64,000 nt of DNA from Natronococcus sp. A-GB7 (lineage in GTDB: Archaea; Halobacteriota; Halobacteria; Halobacteriales; Natrialbaceae): positions 1 to 64,000 of the forward strand of contig NZ_JARUKV010000024.1 in the NCBI RefSeq assembly GCF_029688865.1. The letters are read 5' to 3'. Made by a program: the position numbers and the translations under genes. This document shows positions 55,193 through 64,000 of this stretch, piece after piece; position 1 is the first letter of the stretch; each line of letters begins with the position of its first letter. The notes under the pieces were generated by a model that had not been told where the DNA came from, did not search any database, and was given only the letters and a program-made list of their open reading frames with translations.

Positions 55193-55657
55193 TTACACGA
55201 TCGCGGCGACGTTGGTCGTGATCGCTCCGGCGACGACCAGGAGGAGAACGGCGACGACCGCCCCCGCCCGGTACAGCGGCAGGGCGTTCGCCGCGGGTTC
55301 GCGGAGCTTCTTCCCGTTGAGTCCGGACTCGAACCGTTTCGCGCCCACCTCGACGAGCCCCGTGAGGACGAGCCAGAGCGCGACCATCGCGAGCACCAGC
55401 TGCCCGTTGATCGTGTTGAACAGCCCCTCGGCCGTGTAGCGAGTTCCAGCGAGGTGACCGCCACTGAGCAGCAGGACGAGCGCGCTCACACGCGATATCG
55501 TCGTCAGCTTGCTCGAGATCGTCTCGAGGGGTTTCGTCGTGTTGAACGCCCCGTCTCGAGCCAGCGGGAGGACGACGAACGCGACGTAGAAGACGCTGCC
55601 GGCCCAGAGCGCGGCGAAGACGAGATGGGTCGTCTGGGCGAGAAACGTGTCGACCAT
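55193..55657 (-). CDS. CopD-like four-helix membrane protein
   Basis: 154 residues with four membrane helices. An early His (TTHLVFAALWAGSVFYVAFV) and GGHLAGTRYTAEGLF in the middle resemble the CopD/DUF4149 superfamily of small membrane proteins linked to copper or heme. Function not established. Confidence 0.65.
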   Translation of the reverse strand: MVDTFLAQTTHLVFAALWAGSVFYVAFVVLPLARDGAFNTTKPLETISSKLTTISRVSALVLLLSGGHLAGTRYTAEGLFNTINGQLVLAMVALWLVLTGLVEVGAKRFESGLNGKKLREPAANALPLYRAGAVVAVLLLVVAGAITTNVAAIV

Positions 55658-55705
55658 ACCGGAAGGCTTCGCGAGCGGCAGTATCAGCGTTCCGACTTCT
55701 CCCGG

Positions 55706-56260
55706 CTACTCGAGCCAGTCGGGAAGCCATGCGACCAGCCGTCGCCGAACCAGGACGTAGCCGAGCGAGACTGCGAGACAGCCCGCGATAGCCGAGACGA
55801 CCCACCCCTCGAAGACGAGCAGCGCTGGCACCGCGAGCGCGAGAGCGAGGACGCCGTCCTCCGGCGCGCCGTCGTAGCGGACCCACCGTCGCGGACGCAG
55901 CCACCGACTGCGGACGTGGTCGTAGACAGCGCGGTCGCCGGCGTCGGTCCAGGGGTCCATCTCCGGTCCATCCCCGAGGACATCGCTCGCGGCGTGGAGC
56001 CAGGCGGCGACGACTGCAGCGGCGACCGCGACGACGGGACTCGAGGGAACCACCACCGCGGCGCCGACCGCGACCGCGGCGACGGGCAGGCCGGCGACCG
56101 GGAAGTGCAGACTTCGGCGGTGCTCGAGGACGAGATCGAGATCGGGTGCGAGCCCGCCAACGATCGCACCAACGGCAAGTGGGGTCGAGAGCGTCGGAAC
56201 GGCAGCGGCGACCGGGGCGACGAGGGCGAGTCCGGCGAAGACGTGGGTGGTCGCCATCAT
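55706..56260 (-). CDS. DUF457 family membrane-bound putative metal-dependent hydrolase
   Basis: 184 residues. The metal-binding N-terminal ATTHVFAGLALVAP, then VGGLAPDLDLVLEHRRSLHF with His/Asp residues, and HAASDVLGD match the YdjM/DUF457 family. About six helices. The family's reaction is not established. A relative occurs at 59978. Confidence 0.75.
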   Translation of the reverse strand: MMATTHVFAGLALVAPVAAAVPTLSTPLAVGAIVGGLAPDLDLVLEHRRSLHFPVAGLPVAAVAVGAAVVVPSSPVVAVAAAVVAAWLHAASDVLGDGPEMDPWTDAGDRAVYDHVRSRWLRPRRWVRYDGAPEDGVLALALAVPALLVFEGWVVSAIAGCLAVSLGYVLVRRRLVAWLPDWLE

Positions 56261-56261
56261 C

Positions 56262-56585
56262 TCAACGCTCCGGCGACCCCGTCGCAGTTCGGGTCTCCGT
56301 GCTCCGATCGTAGACGATCACGACGGTGAGCGCGGCCCCGACCCAGATCCCGATCCAGAGGGCGATCGCGGGACCGGCCGCTCCGATCGTCCCCTGCTGG
56401 AGCGAGAACAGGGCGAGATAGCCGAGCAGGACCGTCGCGAGGGCGAGGACGGGGACGGCGATTCCGAGGGCGAGCCAGCCGACGTACCGCCACCGACTCG
56501 TCGGCTCGTGTCCACAGTCGGGACAGCGAGCCGCCGCTCGAGGACGCTGCGATCCGCACCGTTCGCACGGCTCCGTCCCGGACAT
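56262..56585 (-). CDS. Zinc-ribbon two-helix membrane protein
   Basis: 107 residues. Two CXXC pairs (CERCGS at residues 7-10; CPDCGH at 21-24) form a zinc ribbon, then two membrane helices. The gene starts 54 nt after the VOC-protein gene's stop on the same strand. Unknown function. Confidence 0.7.
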   Translation of the reverse strand: MSGTEPCERCGSQRPRAAARCPDCGHEPTSRWRYVGWLALGIAVPVLALATVLLGYLALFSLQQGTIGAAGPAIALWIGIWVGAALTVVIVYDRSTETRTATGSPER

Positions 56586-56639
56586 CGCGTTCGAGTTCGC
56601 CGCCGATCGCCTTCGTTCTGTCGGCCGCGTAACCTGTCC

Positions 56640-57107
56640 TCAGTCCGACCGCTCCGGAGCGAGCCCCTTCTCCTCAAGCTCCGCGATCGCCCCGTCGGTC
56701 TTCTCGAGTTCGTCGAGACCCATCCCCTCGAGGACGTGGCCGGCCTTCGTGAACTGGATTTCGGAGTACTCGACGAGCTGGACGCGGTTCCCCCACGGAT
56801 CGTGAAACTCGAGGCCGGGGACGTCGAGGCGCTCGACGCCACAGTCCTCGAGTCGCCGTTCGGCGGCGTCGGCGTCGTCGACGACGAGCCCGAAGTGACG
56901 CTGGCCGTCCCGGCCGGTGTCGTCGCTCTCGGCGAGCGCGATGAACTGATCGCCCATGTCGAGAAAGGCCTTCGAGTCGGATCGACTTCGCAGTTCGAAC
57001 GCGAACAGATCCTCGTAGAACTCGAGCGCGTCGTCGATATCGCCGACCTCCAGTGCGACGTGGTTGATACCGACGAGCGAGGGTCGTTCCGTTTCCGCGT
57101 CAGTCAT
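56640..57107 (-). CDS. VOC/glyoxalase family protein
   Basis: 155 residues. The VOC fold pattern is clear: INHVALEVGDIDDALEFYED, FLDMGDQFIAL, HFGLVVDDADAAERRLEDCG and FHDPWGNRVQLVEY. The metal-binding His/Glu positions look partly present. The substrate is unknown. ATG 57107 is chosen as the usual N-terminus. Confidence 0.83.
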   Translation of the reverse strand: MTDAETERPSLVGINHVALEVGDIDDALEFYEDLFAFELRSRSDSKAFLDMGDQFIALAESDDTGRDGQRHFGLVVDDADAAERRLEDCGVERLDVPGLEFHDPWGNRVQLVEYSEIQFTKAGHVLEGMGLDELEKTDGAIAELEEKGLAPERSD

Positions 57108-57161
57108 GCGCGAACGGTCGTCGCGGACAGCCGTCAATCCCCTGCCGGCAGCCTGGCGCGG

Positions 57162-57644
57162 CTACTCGAGGTTTTCGCCCTGATAGCTGCCGTCGTAGGC
57201 GCCCTCGTGGTCGGCCTCGGCGAGTACGAGTTGGGCGATGCGGGCGCCCCGGGCAATCTCGACGTCGTGGTGGACCTGTAACAGCCCCTCACCCCGACCC
57301 TCGTAGCCGGCGTCCCAGACGGCCGTGTTGAGCATACAGGAGTTGCGCATCAGCGACGAGCGCGGGTAGACGAAGCCGACGTGGCCCTCGGGGATCTCGA
57401 TGCGCTCGTCGTAGCGGGCGACGTAGGCGCCCTCGGGCAGGTAGTAGGTGTCCGGCGCCTTCTGCTCTAACTCCTCGAGCGGGCGGGCTACCCGGTCGCC
57501 GATCTGTTTGCCGTCCCGGCCGATCCGACCGGGCTCGAGCTGTTCGAAGACGACGTCGAGCGTGAGGTCAACGCCGTTGGGCTGGATCTGATCGTCGCTC
57601 GTGGGGGAGACGTACTCCGCGACGAAGGCGCCGGAGCGGAACAT
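57162..57644 (-). CDS. dUTPase/dCTP-deaminase superfamily protein
   Basis: 160 residues starting MFRSGAFVAEYVSP. The superfamily motif is PRSSLMRNSCMLNTAVWDAG, then YEGRGEGLLQVHHDVEI. The catalytic Glu of dCTP deaminase (TLEL) is absent (GLLQV), so dUTP hydrolysis is more likely than deamination. Such enzymes keep dUTP low. Divergent from aconitase, 233 nt apart. Confidence 0.75.
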   Translation of the reverse strand: MFRSGAFVAEYVSPTSDDQIQPNGVDLTLDVVFEQLEPGRIGRDGKQIGDRVARPLEELEQKAPDTYYLPEGAYVARYDERIEIPEGHVGFVYPRSSLMRNSCMLNTAVWDAGYEGRGEGLLQVHHDVEIARGARIAQLVLAEADHEGAYDGSYQGENLE

Positions 57645-57843
57645 AGCGTCGATACGCTCCGGAGTTGAAAAAAGCGTATCCGTTCGGATCGGCCGTGGCA
57701 GGGCGTTACGGGACACGATCGAGGGGGTCGCCGTCGGTCGGCTGCGCGCGAGTGCACGAACGGTCAGCAGTGTGGCAATACTTACGCGAAACCCCGTCGA
57801 ATGCCCGGAAATAACACGGTCGTTCCCGATAGAAACACGCTGG

Positions 57844-57850
57844 ATTTATC
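57844..57850 (+). promoter_or_regulatory. TATA box for aconitase
   Basis: ATTTATC centred about 31 nt before the ATG at 57878. CCGAA A TTCGG (57862-57872), a small palindrome, lies between box and ATG. Confidence 0.5.
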
Positions 57851-57877
57851 AAGGCGGAAAGCCGAAATTCGGATGCT

Positions 57878-59833
57878 ATGGGACAGACTCTCACCGAAAA
57901 GATTCTCGACGACCACCTCGTCGAGGGCGAACTCGAGACCGGCGAGGAGATCGGGATCGAGATCGACCAGGTACTTACCCAGGACACGACCGGAACGATG
58001 GTCTGGCTCCAGTTCGAGGCGATGGGACTGGACGAGGTCCAGACCGAGATCGCCGCGCAGTACTGCGACCACCAGACCTATCAGTTCGACTTTAAGAACA
58101 CCGACGACCACCGCTTCCTGCGTTCTGCAGCCGGCACCTACGGGGCCCACTTCTCTCGCCCCGGTAACGGTATCTGCCACAACGTTCACCGCGAGAACTT
58201 CGCCGCGCCCGGCAAGACGCTGCTCGGCTCGGACTCCCACACGCCGACCCCCGGCGGCCTCGGCGAGCTCGCCATCGGCGCCGGCGGGATCGACGTCACC
58301 GTCGCTATGGGCGGCGCACCCTACTACATCGAGATGCCCGAGATCGTCAACGTCCGACTCGAGGGCGAGCTCCCCGAGTGGGCCACCGCGAAGGACGTCA
58401 TCCTCGAGATGCTGCGACGGCTCTCCGTGAAAGGCGGCGTCGGCAAGATCCTCGAGTACACCGGCCCCGGCGTCGAGACGCTCACCGCACCCGAGCGGAT
58501 GACGATCACCAACATGGGGACGGAACTCGGCGCGACGACGTCGATCTTCCCGACCGACGAGCAGACCGAGGACTACTTAGAGCGCGTCAACCGCGGCGAC
58601 GAGTACGTCGAGCTCCAGCCCGACGACGACGCCGAGTACGACGACGAGATCGTCGTCGATCTCTCGGATCTCGAGCCGCTGATCGCCACGCCCTCGATGC
58701 CGGACAACGTCGTCCCCGTCAGCGAGGTCGAGGGCGAGTCCGTCGAGCAGGTCATCGTCGGCTCCTGTACGAACGGCGGCTACGAGGACATCCTCCCCGT
58801 CGCCAAGATGCTCGAGGACCGCCAGACCTCCCTCGAGACCGAGACGATCGTCGCCCCCGGCTCCAAACAGGCCTCCGAGATGCTCGCCCGCGAGGGCTGG
58901 GTCGCGGAGATGATGGCCGCCGGCGTCAACTTCTCCGAGGCGACCTGCGGTGCGTGTATCGGGATCGGCCACGTCCCCGCCTCCGATTCGGTCTCGCTGC
59001 GCACCTTCAACCGCAACTTCGAGGGCCGCTCGGGTATCGAGGACGACAACGTCTACCTCTGCTCGCCGGAGGTCGCCGCCGCCGCGGCGCTCGAGGGCGA
59101 GATCACCGACCCGCGCAACCTCGACGACGTCGAGGCGCCCGGCGTCGAGCTCCCCGACGAGTACGACGGCTCCAAGACGGACCTCATCGCTCCCGACGAG
59201 GCCGTCGACGACGAGCTCATCAAGGGTCCCAACATCGGCGACGTCCCGATCCGCGACGAGCTCGGCTCCGAAATCTCCGGCGAGGCCCTGCTCAAGATGG
59301 AGGACAACATCACGACCGACCACATCATCCCTGCAACGCAGGACATCCTGATGTACCGGTCGAACGTCCCCAAGCTCTCCGAGTTCACCCTTAGCCGCGT
59401 CGACGACACGTTCGCCGACCGCGCGCTCGAGGCCGACGGCGGCTTCCTCGTCGCCGGCGAGAACTACGGCCAGGGCTCCTCGCGAGAGCACGCCGCGCTC
59501 TGCCCGATGTATCTGGGCATCGAGGGCGTCCTCGCACAGAGCTTCGCCCGGATCCACCGCGCGAACCTCTTCAACTTCGGTATCGTCCCGCTGACGATCG
59601 ACGAGGACACCTACGAGTCGATCGACCAGGGCGACGAGATCGAGATCGTCGACGACGTCTACGAGGCCGTCACGAGCGGCCAGGAGGAGTTCACCGTCCG
59701 CGTCAACGGCGAGGAGTTCACCGCGACGCTCGACGCCTCCGAGCGCGAGCGCTCGATCCTCGCGGCCGGCGGCAAGCTCTCCTGGACCCGCGACCAGGCC
59801 GAGGACAGCGGCGCCGCGCCCGCCGACGACTGA
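57878..59833 (+). CDS. acn: Aconitate hydratase
   Basis: 651 residues, the compact aconitase type without the long bacterial linker. [4Fe-4S] Cys in VGSCTNGGYEDI and TCGACIGIGHVPA; SDSHTPTPGGLGELAIGAGG and the C-terminal swivel domain with GQGSSREHAALCP are typical. It isomerises citrate to isocitrate in the TCA cycle. Confidence 0.95.
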   Translation: MGQTLTEKILDDHLVEGELETGEEIGIEIDQVLTQDTTGTMVWLQFEAMGLDEVQTEIAAQYCDHQTYQFDFKNTDDHRFLRSAAGTYGAHFSRPGNGICHNVHRENFAAPGKTLLGSDSHTPTPGGLGELAIGAGGIDVTVAMGGAPYYIEMPEIVNVRLEGELPEWATAKDVILEMLRRLSVKGGVGKILEYTGPGVETLTAPERMTITNMGTELGATTSIFPTDEQTEDYLERVNRGDEYVELQPDDDAEYDDEIVVDLSDLEPLIATPSMPDNVVPVSEVEGESVEQVIVGSCTNGGYEDILPVAKMLEDRQTSLETETIVAPGSKQASEMLAREGWVAEMMAAGVNFSEATCGACIGIGHVPASDSVSLRTFNRNFEGRSGIEDDNVYLCSPEVAAAAALEGEITDPRNLDDVEAPGVELPDEYDGSKTDLIAPDEAVDDELIKGPNIGDVPIRDELGSEISGEALLKMEDNITTDHIIPATQDILMYRSNVPKLSEFTLSRVDDTFADRALEADGGFLVAGENYGQGSSREHAALCPMYLGIEGVLAQSFARIHRANLFNFGIVPLTIDEDTYESIDQGDEIEIVDDVYEAVTSGQEEFTVRVNGEEFTATLDASERERSILAAGGKLSWTRDQAEDSGAAPADD

Positions 59834-59857
59834 TCGCGACGCAGTAATCTCCCGTTC

Positions 59858-59863
59858 TTTTTT
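59858..59863 (+). terminator. T6 tract after aconitase
   Basis: CGTTC followed by TTTTTT-type tract, 25 nt after the stop. Such tracts can end archaeal transcripts. Confidence 0.45.
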
Positions 59864-59977
59864 GCGCCGACCGAGAGTCCCGCGTCCCGGTTCAAGCGGA
59901 ACCTACTCGCCAGTCTCCGGCTTCGCCCTCTGGTTACGAATCCCGTAACTACACGCCGCGGACGGCTACGGACGGCC

Positions 59978-60538
59978 ATGTGGCCCTGGGGACACCTCGG
60001 CGTAGCCTACCTCCTGTACTCGCTGTACGCACACGGCCGGTTCCGGCGAGCGCCGCGAGCCGAGCCGGCGCTCGCGGTCCTGGTCGGCTCGCAGTTCGCC
60101 GACCTGATCGACAAGCCGCTGGCGTGGTGGGTCGGCATCCTACCCAGCGGCCGCTCGCTCGCCCACTCGCTGTTCTTCGCGGCGGCGCTGATCCTCGTCG
60201 TTTACGCCGTCGGATTCGTCCTCGGCCGCCTCGAGACCGCGACCGCGTTCGTCGTCGCACACCTCTCGCACCTTTTGGCCGATATCCCGCCGCGAGCGTT
60301 TCTCGGCTATCCGTTCGAGACGGAGTTTCTGGTCTGGCCGCTGCTCGAGCAGCCGACGTTCCGGTACGGCGAGCGACTGTTCGAACCGCCCGCAATCGTC
60401 GAACTTGTCGTTGGCCCGTTTACGAACCCCGCGGTGTTCTTCCTCTTCGAGTGGGTCCTGTTCGGCGCGGCGATCGCGCTGTGGTACGTCGACGGCTGCC
60501 CGGGACTCGAGTACGTTCGCGGTCGACGCCCGACGTGA
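59978..60538 (+). CDS. DUF457-like membrane-bound putative metal-dependent hydrolase
   Basis: 186 residues. GHLGVAYLLYSLYAHGRF at the N-terminus, VGSQFADLIDKPLAWWVGIL, SLAHSLFF and VVAHLSHLLADIPPRAF carry the His/Asp pattern of the family. About five helices. A second paralogue of the gene at 55706, with low overall similarity. Confidence 0.72.
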   Translation: MWPWGHLGVAYLLYSLYAHGRFRRAPRAEPALAVLVGSQFADLIDKPLAWWVGILPSGRSLAHSLFFAAALILVVYAVGFVLGRLETATAFVVAHLSHLLADIPPRAFLGYPFETEFLVWPLLEQPTFRYGERLFEPPAIVELVVGPFTNPAVFFLFEWVLFGAAIALWYVDGCPGLEYVRGRRPT

Positions 60539-60612
60539 GGGCGTCTCGAGCCGATCGGGCGTGCCGACGGGAACGAACACGGTCTTGTACGCGCGGCCGA
60601 TAGCTCGAGCGA

Positions 60613-61533
60613 ATGCCCTCCGATCACGCGAACGCGGGTTACCGACGGCTGTTCGACCGCGAGGGACTGACCTTCGGCGCGGGCTTTCCCCTGACCGGGG
60701 CGAACCGCTCGACGCCCGATCCCACCACCGAAATCGAACTCGCGACCCTCGCCGAGGAGCTGGGGTTCGACGGCCTCTGGGCGCGGGACGTCCCCACCTA
60801 CTGGCCGAAGTTCGGCGATGCGGGCCAGACGTTCGATACCTGGCCGTGGCTCTCTCACGTCGCGGCCCACACCGACGAGATCGCGCTGGGGACCTCGAGC
60901 GTCGTCCTCCCGCTTCGCCACCCGCTGCACGTCGCGAAGTCCGCAGCGACGGTCGATCGACTCTCGGACGGCCGCCTCGTGATGGGGATCGCTTCGGGCG
61001 ACCGCGACCCGGAGTACCCCGCCTTCGGGGTCGACCGCGAAAATCGAGGCGAGCTGTTCCGGGAGGGGTGCGAGGCCCTGCGAACGGTCTGGCGGGAGGA
61101 CTACCCCGAACTCGAGGGGCGGTGGGGCCGGCTCGAGGGCGAGCTCGACGTCGTTCCGAAGCCCAGCAGCGGAACGATCCCCCTGCTACCGACCGGGAAC
61201 TCGAGGCAGGCAGACGACTGGATCGCCGAGCACGGCGACGGCTGGCTGTTCTATCACCTGCCGGAGTCGACCCTGGAGAGCTACATCGCACAGTGGCGCG
61301 AGGCGACCGAGGACAAACCGTTCGCGATCGCGGTTCGAGTCGAACTCACGGACGATCCGACCGCCGACCCCGAACCCCTGCATCTGGGCTATCGGGCCGG
61401 CGTCGAGTGGTACCGCGACTACTTCCGCCGGCTCGAGTCCTACGGCCTGGATCACGCCATCATCGGCCTGCAAAACGAGGACCGCGAGCGAGCGTTCGAG
61501 CGGTTCGCGGACGAGATCATCGACGAACTGTAG
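60613..61533 (+). CDS. LLM-class flavin-dependent oxidoreductase (TIGR03571-like)
   Basis: 306 residues. Luciferase-like TIM barrel: FGAGFPLTGANRS near the N-terminus, LGFDGLWARDVPTYW, LPLRHPLHVAKSAATVDRLS, then GIASGDRDPEYPAFG. It resembles the TIGR03571 subfamily of F420/FMN-dependent LLM enzymes. Substrate unknown. Confidence 0.83.
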   Translation: MPSDHANAGYRRLFDREGLTFGAGFPLTGANRSTPDPTTEIELATLAEELGFDGLWARDVPTYWPKFGDAGQTFDTWPWLSHVAAHTDEIALGTSSVVLPLRHPLHVAKSAATVDRLSDGRLVMGIASGDRDPEYPAFGVDRENRGELFREGCEALRTVWREDYPELEGRWGRLEGELDVVPKPSSGTIPLLPTGNSRQADDWIAEHGDGWLFYHLPESTLESYIAQWREATEDKPFAIAVRVELTDDPTADPEPLHLGYRAGVEWYRDYFRRLESYGLDHAIIGLQNEDRERAFERFADEIIDEL

Positions 61534-61547
61534 GCCGGCGACGGGCG

Positions 61548-62984
61548 CTACGTCGGGTACCGATTGCGCCACGGCCGCCGTCGCTCGAGGGCGGCGCTGG
61601 CCGCGAGGACGTCGGCGTCGCCGAACCGCTCCCCGGCGAGCTGGAGTCCAACGGGTAGGCCGTCGACGAACCCGGCGGGGACCGAGGCAGCGGGGTGGCC
61701 GGTGAGATTGTACGGCTGTGTGAGCACCCAGCCCCGCCGCGGGCCGACGTCGACGCCGTCGATCGTTTCGGGGGGTTCGCCGTGGGGGAACGGGGTCGTC
61801 GCCAGTGTCGCCGACGCGATCAGGTCGCACTCCTCGAAGCGGTCCTGCAGGCCGTCGAAGACCCGCGAGCGGACGGCGTCGGCTCGTGTGAGTTCCCGCA
61901 CAGTTGGCGGTGTCGCGTCCAGTACGGTCTCGACGAACGCGTCGTGCAGTCGATCTCGGTCTCCCTCGCGCGGATCGAACCCCCGCTCCTCGAGGTCGTC
62001 GAGGGTCGCCTGCCAGCGGACCGTCGCCATCGTGTAGAACGCCTCGAGGATCTCCTCGCGGTCGTGACCCAGGTCAGGGTCGCCCCTCTCGACGGTCGCG
62101 CCGGCTCGCTCGAGGGCGCGGACGGCGTCGTCGATCGTCTCCCGAACTGCGGGCTCGAGCGGGTAGATCCCCAGGTCGGGGCTGTAGGCGATCCGCAGGT
62201 CGTCGATCGGGCGGTTGACGGCTGCGAGGTAGTCGTCGGTTGCGGGCACGGAGTGGGGGTCGTCGCGGTGAGGGCCCGCCATCGCCGAGAGCGATCGTGC
62301 GGCGTCCTCGACGGTGCGGGTCATCGGACCGACGTGGTAGAACGGCGTGTGGCTCGCGAAGGCGTTGGGGCGATCGACGTTCGGCACCAGCCCGTACGTG
62401 GGTTTGTGTCCGTAAACGCCGCAGGCGCTGGCCGGGATGCGGATCGAACCCCCGGTATCGGAGCCCGGCGCGAGCGGGACGAGGCGGTCGGCCAGCGCCG
62501 CCCCCGCCCCGCCCGAGGATCCCCCGGCGGTGCGCTCGAGGTCGAAAGGTGTGCTCGTCGGGCCGGCGACGCGGTTGTCCGTCGTCGTGCCGACGCCGAA
62601 CTCGGGCGCGTTGGTCTTGCCGACGACGATCGCGCCCGCGGCCTTCAGGCGGTCGACGTAGGCCGCGTCGGCGTCGGCGACCCGATCCTCGAACAGCAGC
62701 GAGCCCGCGGTGGTCTCGACGCCCGCGACGTCGTCGATGTCCTTGATGGCGACGGGAACGCCGTGGAGCGGGCCCAACGGCTCGCCGTCCTCGAGTGCGC
62801 GCTCGGCCTCGGCAGCCGCCTCGCGGGCCGACTCCTCGGCGACGGTGACGAACGCGTTCGTTCGCTCGTTTCGCTCGCGGATGCGCTCGAGGTGGTCGTC
62901 GACGACCTCCGCGGGGGACAGCTCCCCGTCTCTGATCCCCCGCACGATTCCGGCCGCGGAACGCTGCGTGCTCTCTTCGCCCAT
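61548..62984 (-). CDS. Amidase-signature family amidase
   Basis: 478 residues. The catalytic triad Lys81 (VAIKDI), cis-Ser156 (GGSSGG) and Ser180 (DTGGSIRIPAS) is complete. The Gly/Ser-rich signature is canonical. It hydrolyses an amide; GatA of the tRNA amidotransferase shares the fold, but no gatB/C is here, so a general amidase is preferred. An earlier in-frame GTG at 62996 is possible. Confidence 0.88.
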   Translation of the reverse strand: MGEESTQRSAAGIVRGIRDGELSPAEVVDDHLERIRERNERTNAFVTVAEESAREAAAEAERALEDGEPLGPLHGVPVAIKDIDDVAGVETTAGSLLFEDRVADADAAYVDRLKAAGAIVVGKTNAPEFGVGTTTDNRVAGPTSTPFDLERTAGGSSGGAGAALADRLVPLAPGSDTGGSIRIPASACGVYGHKPTYGLVPNVDRPNAFASHTPFYHVGPMTRTVEDAARSLSAMAGPHRDDPHSVPATDDYLAAVNRPIDDLRIAYSPDLGIYPLEPAVRETIDDAVRALERAGATVERGDPDLGHDREEILEAFYTMATVRWQATLDDLEERGFDPREGDRDRLHDAFVETVLDATPPTVRELTRADAVRSRVFDGLQDRFEECDLIASATLATTPFPHGEPPETIDGVDVGPRRGWVLTQPYNLTGHPAASVPAGFVDGLPVGLQLAGERFGDADVLAASAALERRRPWRNRYPT

Positions 62985-63073
62985 AGTGACCGTCACACGA
63001 ACGGACGGATAAGCGTGATTCCGGCGGCTTCAACCGCACGGAGCCCGACGGCCGACGGGCATCCGGCGCCCCG

Positions 63074-64000
63074 TCAGAACCGGTCGATCGCAAACGGCTC
63101 GATGGGGTGGTCGGTCTCCCCGTCGAGCGCCAGCTCCGCGAGGATCTCGCCGATAACGCTGGCGAACTTGAAGCCGTGGCCGGAGAAGCCGGCGCCGACG
63201 GCGACCTGCGGATAGTCGGGCAGCGTATCGAGGACGAAGTCGTCGTCGGGCGTATTGGTAAAGAGGCAGGTCCCCAGTCCCATCGTCGGTCCGGCGCCGT
63301 CGGGGAAGTACGTCTCGGCAAACTCCCGGAGGAGCCGCTCGTCGGTCTGGGTCGGTTCGCGCTCGAAGGCGTCGGGGTCGACGGTCTCCTCGCGGTGGTT
63401 GTATCGGCCGAGCTTGAACCCGGGAACGTCGTGGACCGGGAAGCCGTAGTACCGACCCTCGGGAACCTCGATGTTCCAGACCGGAAACCGCTCGCGCTCG
63501 AAGTAGTCGGGCTCGGTCGGCTGAAACCACGCCAGCACCTGTCGCTCGGGGACCAGCACCGACTCGAGGGCGTCGACGAACCGTCCCGCCCACGCACCGG
63601 CGGTGACGACGAGGCGGTCGGCCTCATAGCTGTCGTGGTCGGTCTCGACGCGGACGCCGTCGCTCGTCGGGCGCCAGTCGACGACCCGCTCTCGGGCTCG
63701 GATCGTCGCCCCCGCCCGGTGGGCGCGCTCGACGTGGGCAACGGTGCAGGCCTCTGGCTCGAGGAAGCCCCCGTCGGGTTGGTAGATCGCCTCGTACCCC
63801 TCCGGCAGCCGGTAGCCGGGGTAGCGGTCGGTCAGCTCGGCGCTCGACAGTTCCTCGTACTCGAGGCCGTGTTGCTCACAGGAGCGCCTCGAGCCCGCGA
63901 CCAGCTCGCCGTCGGCGGGTCCGGCGTCGACCGATCCCGTACGGTAGAACAGCTGCCGACCGGTCGCACGCTCGAGGTCGTCCCACAGCTCGGCGGCTCG
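63074..64000 (-). CDS. FAD-dependent sarcosine/N-methyltryptophan oxidase-like protein (partial)
   Basis: The frame is open from its stop at 63074 to the window end, so the N-terminus, with the FAD-binding GXGXXG, is missing. About 308 residues are seen, including LVVTAGAWAGRFVDAL and GAGFSGHGFKFASVIGEI, as in MSOX-type oxidases. The covalent-flavin Cys lies in LGTCLFTNTPDDDFVLD. It would oxidise an N-methyl amine and give peroxide. Confidence 0.87.
   Translation of the reverse strand, partial: RAAELWDDLERATGRQLFYRTGSVDAGPADGELVAGSRRSCEQHGLEYEELSSAELTDRYPGYRLPEGYEAIYQPDGGFLEPEACTVAHVERAHRAGATIRARERVVDWRPTSDGVRVETDHDSYEADRLVVTAGAWAGRFVDALESVLVPERQVLAWFQPTEPDYFERERFPVWNIEVPEGRYYGFPVHDVPGFKLGRYNHREETVDPDAFEREPTQTDERLLREFAETYFPDGAGPTMGLGTCLFTNTPDDDFVLDTLPDYPQVAVGAGFSGHGFKFASVIGEILAELALDGETDHPIEPFAIDRF

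Overview
The window is chromosomal DNA of a haloarchaeon. The evidence is the GC-rich, C/G-ending codon use, very acidic proteins, the archaeal A-type ATP synthase cluster, a proteasome-activating nucleotidase, a type IV pilin with an archaeal prepilin signal, HalOD1 and bacterio-opsin-activator-type HTH domains, and TATA boxes about 27 nt before start codons (leaderless genes). A member of the Natrialbaceae or a close relative is plausible, but the sequence alone does not fix the genus. Nearly all of the window is ordinary core or shell genome. There is no CRISPR array, insertion sequence, rRNA or replication origin. The only RNA gene seen is one tRNA-Arg(CCG).

Layout. 1-7.9 kb: end of etfA, a polyprenyl synthase, DUF373 membrane protein, a radical SAM protein, a non-coding stretch carrying a second copy of the radical SAM gene end, a membrane-anchored HTH regulator divergent from a secreted protein plus type IV pilin, and a methyltransferase. 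8.0-18.6 kb: A-type ATP synthase atpHIKECFAB, then an endonuclease/exonuclease/phosphatase gene, then atpD. Palindromes and extra promoters mark the atpH, atpK and atpD starts. 18.6-27.6 kb: pyruvoyl-dependent arginine decarboxylase, PAN ATPase, membrane proteins, PepF and M28 peptidases, a C2H2 zinc-finger mini-protein, and TruA. 27.7-32 kb: a frameshifted thioredoxin-fold (GST/glutaredoxin-like) pseudogene, creatininase family protein, and two divergent sulfatase-superfamily genes. 31.9-43 kb: a multi-PAS histidine kinase, an unusual P1B-type ATPase, MFS transporter, site-2 protease with CBS domains, aldehyde dehydrogenase, and an acetolactate-synthase-like ThDP enzyme.

43-51.6 kb: HTH regulator, single-domain response regulator, lipase-maturation-factor-like membrane protein, DCC (DUF393) protein, a PD-(D/E)XK nuclease-like protein, a DegT aminotransferase and a GH13 glucosidase. 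51.9-53.2 kb: one clearly AT-richer gene (type I restriction R-subunit N-terminal-like nuclease) next to tRNA-Arg, the best candidate for horizontally acquired DNA. 53.2-64 kb: HalOD1 protein, 6-phosphogluconate dehydrogenase, several small membrane proteins, a dUTPase/dCTP-deaminase family protein, aconitase, LLM-class oxidoreductase, amidase, and a sarcosine-oxidase-like flavoenzyme cut by the window end.

The points most worth following up are the P1B ATPase that lacks the usual CPC metal site, the two PD-(D/E)XK candidates (one in an AT-rich islet beside the tRNA), the pilin cluster with its membrane-bound regulator, the broken GST-like gene, the duplicated gene end at 3.4-3.6 kb, and the palindromes at the ATP synthase promoters. 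None of these is proven to be a new system.
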